Of a DNA stretch of 64,000 nt, positions 1-10,762 are shown piece after piece. The notes beneath the pieces were generated by a model. That model did no database searches. It saw only the letters and a list, made by a program, of their open reading frames with translations, and was not told where the DNA came from. Made by a program: the position numbers and the translations under genes. Within the stretch, counting starts at the first letter, position 1. The number at the start of each line of letters is the position of its first letter. Source of the stretch: Chamaea fasciata (Eukaryota; Chordata; Aves; Passeriformes; Sylviidae); assembly GCA_029207755.1 (NCBI GenBank), contig JARCOQ010000001.1, positions 91,685,637 to 91,749,636 on the forward strand, given 5' to 3'.

Positions 1-436
1 AGCTGAAAAGGAGTCTGCATCTGTCACATGGGAAAAAACAAAAGCCAAAGCTCTGAATCATTGATTATATCCCCAAAGCACTGCAGGACACGGACACACT
101 TCACAACACAACGGCAGAGATATTCTTTGCCCTCTGTCCCATCCTTGCCAGCCGGAGCTCACCCTATCCCCATCCTGCATCCTATTACTTTTCTTTCATC
201 CACCACACACAAGGAGAACAGCTGAATCAGGAACAAGCAGAGAATTGCTTTTTAGCAACATTATAAATGTTAAACTAAACAAAACCAACAAGCAAAAACC
301 CAGCACGGCAGTAATAGTGATGAAGCCACAGTACTTTATCATAATCCCATCTAGTGAGACAGGGAATCTTTGTCAATATGTTTCATCCTCAGAAAATGTA
401 CTGCTCAGCACTTTAACACTGTACTAGCCAAACAAA
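1..436. other. Intergenic sequence, nothing recognised
   Basis: The short open frames here lack family motifs, splice context and codon bias. No repeat family is recognised before the TTTTA array begins. Confidence 0.6.
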
Positions 437-528
437 TTTTATTTTATTTTATTTTATTTTATTTTATTTTATTTTATTTTATTTTATTTTATTTTATTTT
501 ATTTTATTTTATTTTATTTTATTTTATT
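437..528. repeat. (TTTTA)n microsatellite
   Basis: About 18 uninterrupted copies of TTTTA span 92 bp, directly visible. The low-complexity open frame across it (poly-FYFIL) is an artefact of the repeat. The array is likely length-polymorphic. Confidence 0.97.
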
Positions 529-2243
529 GTGGAGAGGTTCTTTTATTTAAAATCACATCTTGGATCCAGACCAGTGTCCTCCCATAGAAACTCCCTGACC
601 CATTCAAACAAGGACACGCAGCGGTGCCCACATGAATACAGTGCACTGGGAGAAAGCACCAAGGATATGGACAGAAGTCCTTGGGACAATTTTCAAGGAC
701 ATTTACATGACAGAATACAAGGAACCTTTTAAAAAGAATTTCTCCACTGAGAGCCCTTACAGATCTGGCACAGAGACATGTAATTATATCCCATTACAGG
801 TTAACAGTGGAAACAAGTGCAAGGCCTCCACAAGCAACCAGAATGTGCAGCCCCAATGACAAGGCAAATCTATTGGTAGTAAGGAGTTATGAAATAGCTT
901 ACCAACTTTGAAAATATCTTCTGAAGTTGGGCAGTGGGCATCTGAGCTATGACACGGAGTGTTAGGGTTGATGCCACTGGGCAGAGAGCAGCTCTCATTC
1001 CTCTTTAGACATCCTCAGGGTCACACACCTTTGTGAGCACCTCACAAATCTCTGGCCTACTCCAGATTTCAGGCATTTACCCTTCTCTCTCTGAGGTCAT
1101 CTTTCCATGTCTCTCACAGCTTCTATAGACAACTTCTAGCGCCTTTCATTCAGCAAATACTTTCATCTTGTTTATCAAACTTTTTATAAAATTTCTTTAT
1201 TTTCTGACAAACTGAAAAATTTTGTAAGACAGACTAACTTTCCTTCTATTGGCTGAAGAGCAATTTACACAAGAGAGGTTGTTTTCTTAAGTTCCACAGA
1301 CTCTAACACATTATTTCTGTGGTTTGTTGTTTGTGGGGTTTTTTTTTTTTTTTGGATACTCCACTATCTTCTGTGATTTATTCCAACTATTTCCGTGGGT
1401 GTCCTTCACCTTTTGTCACTAATTATTATTGGGTTTGACCTATCAACCTGTCTGACTTTATCAAATAACTCCAAAGCTCCTCACAGTCCTCAGAAGCTCT
1501 GAAACCTAAGGGTTTTTGTATTAGCTCAAATATTGTTAGTTGGTTAATGAAAACTTTCAGTAACAGCTCACGAGAGAAGAGCATTAAGCAGCACATTCCC
1601 ATGGATGAAGCACCTATGAGGGTCAAAAGGCTACAAAACCTGGAGTCAGTCTCAAGCCATGTTTAGTAGTGGTAGAGGCTGGCTTACCACCCACTCTCAG
1701 TTTTTTTCCAGTAACATCTAGTGATGTCATTCTATCAGTTATCAGTGGCTCTAATGACATTTATTTTGTTCTTAACCCCTACCGAACTTGAGAAGTTCAT
1801 TCACCCTCCAAAGGTGCAAATGAAAGGAAAGGTCTTGTTGTGCAGCTCTCCAGGGAGACTCCAGGACAGCGGGGTTTGGACCAAAGGCTGTGAAAAGCTG
1901 AGAGCATGGAATTTACTCTACAATGCAGCATCAATACCTCTCAAGCAATCAGCATTAGCCCTGAAAAACCACTCAATATCCTCCTGAGAAAGCTGTGGGA
2001 CTGCAAGGGTGAAGCCCTGAGGACGGAGTTGCTGCTGCCAGCCCACACTGGCAGCCCTCAGTGGGCTAACAGCCTGCCGCAGGAATACTCGTGTGAGATA
2101 GCCATAGCCTTTGGAATTGGACAAGAACAGAAGGGAGCAGTGTAAAATGTCACATCCAGACAAGAGAACAAAACAAAAAGGGTTTTTTTTCTCCTTGCAG
2201 CAGGGGGAAAAATAGTACTCACAGAAGCTTCTTATCCTTTCCT

Positions 2244-2246
<3 letters not shown>
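529..2246. other. Intergenic sequence, nothing recognised
   Basis: AT-rich unique-looking DNA with a short T run near 1340. Overlapping open frames on both strands at 1720-2250 have no recognisable domain and are probably chance. No LTR or CR1 end was recognised. Confidence 0.55.

Positions 2247-2301
<55 letters not shown>
2247..2301. repeat. Uninterrupted T55 tract
   Basis: Fifty-five consecutive T on the plus strand. It could be the A-tail of an old minus-strand retrocopy or a slippage-expanded tract. The sequence to its right gave no recognisable gene when read on the minus strand, so no parent is assigned. The exact length is prone to assembly error. Confidence 0.95.
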
Positions 2302-2302
<1 letters not shown>

Positions 2303-2699
2303 TCCTTCTCAGGTTTCCTTCATGCAGGGAAATAATTCTCTCTCTGTTGACACCTATGCAACCACAGACGTGTCAGCATGAGCTGACTGGGTGGAAAATA
2401 AAAAGAATATTTACCCCCAGCATTTCTGGGATCTGCTGCTGTGCCATTACTGCCATGATTTATCGGGGCCTGTTACACATTTTACCTTAAGATTCTCAGT
2501 CACCCAAATTATTTCCTTTCAGCACACGAAAAATACCAGTGAGCAGCTCAAGTTTGAGGGAAAGAAGACGATGGGGAAACGAGAAAAGGGGTCTGCCCGT
2601 ACATTCACTGTGCCCCCCCTCCCAACATCTGCTTCAGGAACGGGAGTAATAAATACAATGAAAAGCAGACCACTGCTGAGGGATGCTGAGGGATGCTGG

Positions 2700-3165
2700 A
2701 GAACGGCGGGGTACGTCGGGCATAAGGAAGCACCTCCACAGCCCCTCCTTGGCCACACAGCCCCGGCTCTGTCCCTTGTCCCCGCGGTGAGGGAGCGCAG
2801 CCGGAGAGGGGCGGGGGCCGGTGGCTGCAGAAATGCAGCCTCAGCAGGGAGACGAGGCTGTCAGCCTCCGGAGCACTTCCCTGCGAGGGAGCAGATAAGA
2901 GGGAAAAGGTGAATGGGAACACTTGTCATAGCAGATGGCGGCTTTGATTTGCAGAAGAAAGCGGGAGGGGGGCGGAAAATCGGGGAGGGGCGGCCGTGCC
3001 TCTCCGCCCGGCCCCCGCCGCTCCCCCCGAGCCCCCCGCCCGCCAGGGATGCCGCAGCCCGCCCGCCCGGCCCGGCCGCCCCGGGACCCGCTGACCTTCC
3101 CCGCAGACCTTGTAAGACGAAGTGTGGGGTTTCGGCAGCTCCGGCCGCCTTATACATTTTATAAA
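2700..3165. promoter_or_regulatory. CpG island, candidate promoter without a recognised gene
   Basis: The sequence turns abruptly GC-rich and CpG-rich. A hand count gives about 20 CpGs in the ~150 bp from 2960 to 3110, far above the surrounding AT-rich DNA. GC boxes of the GGGGCGG/GGGGGGCGG kind occur near 2965 and 2990, which resemble SP1/KLF sites. A splice-donor-like CTT|GTAAGA lies at about 3110-3117 on the plus strand. A TATA-like TATAAAA, read on the minus strand, lies at 3157-3163 beside the GC-rich block. No open frame here resembles a known protein. The simplest reading is the promoter or first exon of an unannotated transcript, or a CpG-rich regulatory element in the flank 3' of MBOAT1. 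Transcription direction is undecided. Confidence 0.6.
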
Positions 3166-3171
3166 CGCTAT

Positions 3172-3181
3172 GCTAATTAGC
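3172..3181. promoter_or_regulatory. Palindromic homeodomain-like site GCTAATTAGC
   Basis: A perfect 10-bp palindrome built from two overlapping TAAT cores, placed at the AT-rich edge of the CpG island. Such sites can bind homeodomain dimers. Function is inferred only from motif and position. Confidence 0.3.
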
Positions 3182-3433
3182 TGGAAAGCCACACATTGAT
3201 TTTCTTGAAAGGATTCAAGGATCAAATAGCCATGAACGGAGCTGGCAAAACCTAATCTACTAATGGATTTAACTTAAGAGAAATACAAAGCTCAAATAAA
3301 AATATGATTATTTGGGAGCTACTTAACTAGTACTTATCTTTAAAATACTTTCAAGGAATTTCTCTATTCCACTGAGGTGGAAAAAATACAGTCATGTTTT
3401 TTCAATGTGCTTGGCCAATAGCTCTAAACAATG

Positions 3434-3570
3434 CCTCTTCTCTTCTCTTCTCTTCTCTTCTCTTCTCTTCTCTTCTCTTCTCTTCTCTTCTCTTCTCTTC
3501 TCTTCTCTTCTCTTCTCTTCTCTTCTCTTCTCTTCTCTTCTCTTCTCTTCTCTTCTCTTCTCTTCTCTTC
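3434..3570. repeat. (TCTTC)n microsatellite
   Basis: About 27 copies of a pure pyrimidine pentamer span 137 bp and run directly into a CCCTCT array. Open frames through it on both strands (SLLF and REEK repeats) are artefacts. Confidence 0.97.
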
Positions 3571-3620
3571 CCCCCCTCTCCCTCTCCCTCTCCCTCTCCC
3601 TCTCCCTCTCCCTCTCCCTC
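3571..3620. repeat. (CCCTCT)n microsatellite
   Basis: About eight hexamer copies follow the TCTTC array with no spacer. Together they form roughly 187 bp of uninterrupted pyrimidine strand. Confidence 0.95.
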
Positions 3621-6600
3621 GTGTCCCAGGTTCCCAGGGCTGGGCTCCACAGAGGATGCCAGGAGGCTGCACAGCCATGCCAGGGGATTGAAGAACGTGT
3701 GTCCCACACTAACAAGGGCTAGCAGCTGCAACACGGGGATCCTCCTCTCTCCCAGCAGCACATCTCCACCTGATGTGAACCATCACCAAGTCCAAGATCC
3801 CTAGTCACAGGGAAGGCTCCCACTGTGGCATGTGCTCTATAAGCACAACACAAGAAGATGGTCTAAAATACAAAGAAATGAGTCTTAATGGGAGAAAGAA
3901 GATGTCAGACAAATGCAGACAGGAAGGAAATATGAGGGAATAACAGGAAAATAATACTCAGCTGGGCAGGCAGTCACTCCAGCACACCCACAAGCAGTTG
4001 TTCAGTCTTTAAAGATACCATTATAAAGGGCAGTTTGAAGGTGGGTTGAACAGCAAGCAATTATAAGGCAAGTTTGGATTTGGCTGCAGGGGATGCATCT
4101 TGAGCTCAAAATGCAGCAGGAAAGAAAACAGAGAGACACTTGTTTAAGCTTTGACAATGCAACAGAGGAGAAAACACAGAGGCCCTTGTTTGAAAATTTA
4201 ACAAATGAGTAATAGACACCAGAAAATTGCCTGACTGGAGGTGGAAGCAGATATTTCATGAGTACACAGGAGACGGTGGTGAACCAGTGATGTTCTAACA
4301 GGGGAATCAGGCCTTGAAAACTAAGATATGTAACTGATTTCAATGCAGCATGGGAAGACAAGTAGGTGGGAGAGATCCCTCAAGACTGACTGGCATGGTC
4401 CATACAACAAGGCATAGAAAGCGTGGATATCTGGGTAGGTGGGTAGCCTGGTACACAGCATGCTCCCAAAGTTTCAGAAGGTTGCAGAGCTCAAAAAGAA
4501 AATTTTAAAATCAAGACTACCAAATATGTTATGCAGAAAACTACACTGACAAATTACATCAGTATTCTCCCAGACGTGAATATAAACTAGCAAGTCTGAA
4601 CTAAGATGCAGTTTGTACAAGGAACAAAGTCAAAGCTGGACAAAATTGAAACTGGTATCAAGTGAGCAGAAATCTCAAGTGTGAGTCTCCCCTGCCACTG
4701 TATTATAAAAGGGAGTACACAAGCAGCCTTCTGGATCTCTCTGCAAGCCATTTTCTCTCAGTGACTCAAGATGTGCACAGTTCACTAGTAAAAAAGATCA
4801 TTATTTTAACTGTCAGCAACAGCCTCAGCCTGTGCTGCCATCCTATCTTACACACCAGTAACAATCAAAGCCATCCAATTTGAAATTAGCTGCCAGTCCT
4901 CAGGATGTTGGGTGTGTCAGAGGAAAGTCAAGCAGGGCATCCCACAGTGGGCTGGGTATTCAGTGCTTGCTGAACACAAAGGAGTATTCTCTCCATTTCA
5001 GTTAACACAGTGAGCAAATCTAACTTTACACCAAACCTTTAACATCTAGGTGATATAAAAAGGTGTGTTTCTATATTACTGCTCATTACACACAATCATC
5101 CTCCAAAAACTGGAGTTTGCTCCCAGTGTTTGTCTGAGCTTCCGTGTGTTCGGTGTTTTATTGATGAAACTCCTTTTAGCAATGAGTGGCTTCCATCAGA
5201 TTGCACAGTTGTCAAAACTCTGTAGTGCAGGGATTTTATTTATTCACCCCAGCAGCACAATTGCTCTCTGTCCATCGAGAAGCAACACGGGCTGCACCAT
5301 AACACAGCTCCAGGGAAATGCACTGCTCCGGGATGCCACAGCAGGGAGAAGTTACTTAAAAGAGTTACAATAGCCTAAAATCTGAGCAAGGCAGGGCAGA
5401 TTGAATGCACCAGGTTCCTGATAATACAGTTGTCACCTTGTAATGTAATCCATCCATTTGGCATCCCTTCCATATATCAGTCTCTCACTATACAGTATAC
5501 TTGGCCTCTCAGTGCTATTCTTGGACAACAGTAAAGCTCCAACCTCAACTTCCTCCTTTGAGCTGCTACTTTGCTCCCAAAAATTCCTTTGGAAAAGTTG
5601 CTGCAGTCTTCCTGACTCCTATACCTTTGGCTAAAAGTGAATCCTGGGTGTGACAGCCCCAGCAGGCCTCAAGTAAGTTTTGTTCACTGCAGCAAGGAGA
5701 CTACCACCTTTGAGACAAACTCTAGACAGAGCATTCCCAAACAGGAAACTTCACAGTATTTATAGTCTGCACCCACCTAGTCTATGGTCAAGAGGTTCTG
5801 CCATGTGAATTTAAAAAAACACATTGATGTTATTAGAGGGTTATTTCATTGCTTTATTCACAGATGGCTTGTGGTGGCTTGTGGTGCTCACAAAAAGACC
5901 ATCGCAGTGCTGGAAAACAATGCCATGAAAATGCTCATGTTGTTCAGCAACTGTGACTCCTATTTCATGGGACTTCAGGTTTTGCAGACATTTGGCTTTC
6001 TCAGGCTCAATCTAAATCCAGGTTTTGGAAGACAAGAGCTGACTGCACATGAAATCAAAATGATAATGGTGGCAGGAAATAATTGGGGGAGATGGCAAAA
6101 GTGATGCTCGCCATCTGGATGGAGCAAAGCCTTGCCCTTTGTTGCCCGGCTGGAGAAGGCCTCCTGGATTTCCAGATGCTTTTGAATGTTCCAGTGGCAG
6201 CAGGAGCTATGAGTGTTTATTTCCTCTTCTCCTATCTGCTTGGTGAGGAGATTTCAACCTCTTGTCCTGTTGGACTGTGTCGCCATTGTCTGTGCTTTTC
6301 TCATCTCCAGACTGGATCACTGCCATGTGGTCTGCTCAGCTCTACGTCTGAGGACCACTCAGAAACTTCAGCTAATTGCAGTATGCAGCTGCCTGCTTAC
6401 ATATCCACATTTCAGACACAAACCATAGAGCGCAGATGGCACACAGGCTGCGCCAATTTTCAGTTCATTTCCAGGTGCAATTCAGGCCTTAGTTTCTAAA
6501 TCTCCTTGTGATTTGAACCTGCTCGTCCCACAGAAACTACCTCTGCCTACAAACACTAGGCCCACCATGGAGATAAGTTGGTGCCTTTGAACTGGAAGTC

Positions 6601-7198
6601 CTTGGAACAGCATATTTGGAAATGGCTTTGGTTTTTTTATTTTTTGTCAGCAGAAGGAGGCCCACACTCTTGAATTTGCTTTCTTGTGTGGCAGACCTTC
6701 AGGGCACATTACAAAACTTGTCTCTTTTGTTAAGCTTAAGTTTAAAATATTGGACTGGGCTGGGAAGGGAAGGTTTTGATGAGGGCACTTTTACTTTCAT
6801 TGTTGTCATGGCAGTATAATTCAGTAGGGAATATGAGGTTTGATTTGTTTTTATTTTAACTGCAGCTAACGAAATCTAAGATCGTGCACAGCACAAATGA
6901 AATCATATAAATAATTGCAATTGTTCAGGCCAGTGCTGTTTACTGGAGAGCCAGGGAAGGAAAGACAAGAACACTGTATTTCCAGAAAGGACTGAGTAGG
7001 TATGCCCAAACAAAAGGGAGTTAAACAGGTTACCTCCCCTTAGCTTAAGCTATGGGATGCCTCTGATAAGTTCCTTGCAAGGGGATTCTTGAGGTCTTGT
7101 GTCCTTCATTCTCATATTGAGAGCTCACTGCAATATGTGACTGCCATTGGTCTAGAGAGGAAAGAACAGAGACACTGACCAAGAGACACTGAGAAGAA
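3621..7198. other. Intergenic sequence, nothing recognised
   Basis: No gene, LTR or CR1 end was recognised. The longer frames (4002-4361 minus, 5784-6104 plus, 6083-6499 plus) have no domain or splice context that I can tie to a family. Confidence 0.5.
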
Positions 7199-7240
7199 GG
7201 AAGAAGAAAATAAAGAAAATAAAGAAAAAAAGGAAAAAGA

Positions 7241-7290
7241 AGGGACGGGACAGGACGGGATGGGACGGGACAGGACGGGATGGGACGGGA
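7241..7290. repeat. Degenerate higher-order edge of the GGGAA array
   Basis: Five decamers differ by single bases (C, T or A at position 1; G or A at position 2). They alternate so that a 20-bp unit is present twice in tandem (7251-7270 and 7271-7290). The region is preceded by a purine-rich A/G stretch from about 7195. Confidence 0.9.
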
Positions 7291-7489
7291 AGGGAAGGGA
7301 AGGGAAGGGAAGGGAAGGGAAGGGAAGGGAAGGGAAGGGAAGGGAAGGGAAGGGAAGGGAAGGGAAGGGAAGGGAAGGGAAGGGAAGGGAAGGGAAGGGA
7401 AGGGAAGGGAAGGGAAGGGAAGGGAAGGGAAGGGAAGGGAAGGGAAGGGAAGGGAAGGGAAGGGAAGGGAAGGGAAGGGAAGGGAAGGG
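7282..7489. repeat. (GGGAA)n microsatellite
   Basis: About 41 near-perfect copies of GGGAA span just over 200 bp. Each unit supplies a GGG run separated by AA, so any four neighbouring units fit the G-quadruplex consensus on the plus strand. Open frames encoding GREGK or PFPSL repeats are artefacts. Confidence 0.97.
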
Positions 7490-10400
7490 TAACAAGAACC
7501 AACATAGCCTGGGGTGCAAAAACAGAACACAACAAAAGAGATCCCAAAGTTTCCTTTGTCAAAGAACTGTCCTATTTTTCCTTTTCTTCAGATTTTAGTC
7601 CCCCCTTTGTGTAACCATCGTTGCTTGTTTTCTCAGGTTCTTTTCAGCTGGGTTCGAAAATCACAGATTTGAACTGAGGAGTCAAACTAAATAATGCTTC
7701 CAGAGCAAAAATGAAAACTCCTAGAAAGAAGAGAGGCAGATTTCTGAAAACATCCAGATTATAGAGCTGATTCTGTTGAAAGGCACATGTACATACCTGT
7801 ACACAGACACACACAGGTAAATAGCTTGTGATATCTCAAAGCATTTATTTGTGCAAGTCCACAGTTTGGAAACACATCTAATCATTTTATGGACACTTGT
7901 ATCCTTTTTAGCTAGAAGTCTGTGTATATTTTCATTTAATAAACCAGCTACAATTCATGATTGCTCTTGGGTATGCAATGAAAGTTGTAGTGTTTTGATT
8001 TCTGTAGCCATGTGTGGCAGAGCTTCTTGCCTAGAGTTTACAGGACAAAACCACTGACAAACTACACTTCAGAAATCACTCCAAGACCCAGGAAAGGAGA
8101 GAAACCCAGGCCCTCAAAGCATAAGAGCAGGATATGTCAGCTCTTTGGAGCTGTGCTTTCTTTACTTTAGAAAAGCTTTGTTAAGGGAGTCTCCAGTGGT
8201 ATAAAGAAGACTGAAAGCTGCCTCAAACAGGCAGCAGAAGGTTCGGTCTTTTTTCCTGTGATGAGGATTGGCATAGTTCTGGGAGAAACAGGTTTATCCC
8301 ATCTGCTTCCCCCTCTGGTTCAGAGGAGAGGCAAAGGACAAGAATGCCATGCACCACTCTTGGCAGCGTGATTTACAAGGAGACCAATTTAAACTTCTGC
8401 CAGTAAAGCATTAATTCTGTTGGATCATCATGTCTTCTATCATCATGTGCATGACTATGTCTGTAACCACACCAACAGAGTGGGATAAAGGTATGTATCC
8501 AAGGGTCCACATTTTGTGTTCCAAGCCTTTTTATTTCTTGTGGGAGTTGAGTAACACCATTTTATTATTATTATTTTGGGGTTGGTTGGGGTTTGTTCTT
8601 TGATTTTCTTGTTAGCTCCCTTTGAATGCTGAGAAATGTCTCTGTTGCACTAACTCCATTGCCAAATGTCACAAGTTAGTCACCAATAGTCTCAACATCT
8701 TCAACAGGTTCCTCCTTAAAGTTAGCTTCAAAGTTGGTTTGCTCTTCAAATTCCAGGAAGAGAAGTCTGGGTTTGTTTATATGTGCAGCTTTCCATCCTA
8801 GGGAACCAGTGTGATGTCACTAACTCAAATTCACTCAATCATGAGATCATATCCTACAAGTCTGGAACTTAATGGGATGAAAGGAAACAAAAAACCACTG
8901 TAGGCTGAACTTGTTACATCAAGAACAGGAAACCAGCTCTACATTTGGCAATCAGAGTACATCTTGCCCATACAGGCTTCTGTGAAAACTTCCACAGAGG
9001 TACCCACCATCAGGACAAAGCCAGGAGGCATTTCCTGCACTGAGGGGATAGGTATCTTCACAACACTGAGGACTGCAGCTGAGAAATGACACCTACCTGA
9101 CAAAGCCATTTTGGGAGCTACCTGAATCACCCTCTTTAGGAAAGCAGCACTGGAGAGGCACTGCAGAAGGGAAGGCTGTTTGAAAATCTCAAAGTCCCAC
9201 TGTGTGTCAGGAGGGCACAAAGCAGGTTAGGGCAGAAGGCTTTCCTGGGGGGCAGAGGACACTGCTTGAGGAGCGGGTAGCCTGGTACAGCTAGACTTGC
9301 CAAAGCCATACTCCTGCACCAAAACCCTGACTGCCACCCCTGAGCCAGAGCAAGAATGGACTTCCCCTCCTGGAAATATTATAGCCTTGGCAAGAGAGGA
9401 CTTTGTCTGGAGGTTGGTATGAGTCAATCATGAGGGTCTTTTGTGTGTGTGCACGTACATGTGTGTGTGCGCATTTACAGAGTGTGCTGTCATGGACTGG
9501 TTTTCAATGATGCAAGTCTCCTCTAACTGATAACACTCTAAATAACAGGTGAGTGACTCCTGGCAAGGAGGAGATTGTCTGACCTCATTGTTTGCCTTTT
9601 TTCCCCTCTCTTTGTTCTTCACAAATAAAGGTTTTTTAATAAACTGAAAGGTCCTCCGCTCCTGCCTGATGATAAAATGAAAGGAACCAGTGAGGTATGG
9701 TACAACGTGGCAGCAAAAAAAGAGAAGCTCATCAGAAAATAACAAAGGTGCAAGTTAAAGATAAGGCAGCTGTCAGAGATTAATCCTGCTGGCCTGATTG
9801 TTTTCTTTAATACCAAGGCCTGCAATAGCAAGCGATAAGTTTGCTGAGTAATTTGGTTTTTGGTGAGGAAATAAAATTCAGGTAGGCCTCATAATTGATT
9901 TCCTTTTCTTTAGTTTTCTAAACATTAAACAAAACAAAATAAAAAACCCCCAACCTCTCCTTTGACTACACTTTTCTTTTTTCAAATTTGCTCCAAGACT
10001 GTGAGCTTTCCCCCAACCCAGGTCTGCAGGAAGACAAATGCAGGGAGGACAAAGCACCCTTTCCTTCTCCAGCATCCTCCTGGGAATACTTTTGTTTCAT
10101 CCTAAGGACTAACTGTATCTCTTGGACATGATAAATTCTGCCCATTTTTTACTTCATTTTACTGTCTGAAAGAGGGCAAAATGTGAGGTGGTGGAAAAGT
10201 GTGGTGGTGGGAAAAGGAAATTTCAAAAGAAAGTAGGTGCTGCTTGTCAGCAGTGGGTTACTTGGTACCTGGACATGGCACTGGTCACCATCTGCAGAGG
10301 AAGAAGTGCAAAAGGACAGCATGGTACTCATGGGGCTGAGGAAAAATCATTGCTGTCAGGCTGTGGAAATCATCCAAGGGGGTTACTCTCTGGGGGCTCA

Positions 10401-10723
10401 CCACAGTAGCACATGGGGCCTCCTGTCTGATCCCTGGCCCTGGAAGTGGAAGGAGAAAGAGTAGCCTGCGGGAGGGGTTATGTACCATGTTGTGCTGGTG
10501 AAAATCCTCTCCTCACCCAAACCTTCCTCCTTCAGGGGTGCACACAGCAGCTGTCAGGAGGCCAGGCACTCCACACACAGCAGTTCTGGGAGGAAGCAAG
10601 AGAGAAGAGAAATTGAAGGACAGAAATCTCTCCAAATCAGGAGGTTTGTCACAATGAGGCAGAGCCACTCTCAAGTGAGAAAATGACCCTGACAGAGAGA
10701 CAGTGGGAGTGGGAGTGTGCATA
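7490..10723. other. Intergenic sequence, nothing recognised
   Basis: AT-rich unique-looking DNA with short TG-rich patches near 7790 and 9440. Frames up to about 105 codons were looked at and none resembles a known exon or transposon protein. Confidence 0.5.
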
Positions 10724-10762
10724 TGTGTGTGTGTGTGTGTGTGTTGGTGCACGTGTGTGTGA
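10724..10762. repeat. (TG)n dinucleotide repeat
   Basis: A TG run interrupted once by a TTGGTGCACG stretch, then resuming briefly. Confidence 0.9.

Noticed and set aside
2391..3225. Overlapping frames in the CpG island as a protein-coding gene
   Set aside because: Proline/arginine/glycine-rich products on both strands are typical of chance frames in GC-rich DNA. No conserved motif.
3392..3804. Long open frames on both strands across the TCTTC/CCCTCT arrays
   Set aside because: They are stop-free only because the pentamer and hexamer units lack stops. The products are simple repeats with no unique domain.
7045..7598. Open frames of 110-160 codons encoding PFPSL or GREGK repeats
   Set aside because: Artefact of the GGGAA array. 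No start context or flanking exon structure.
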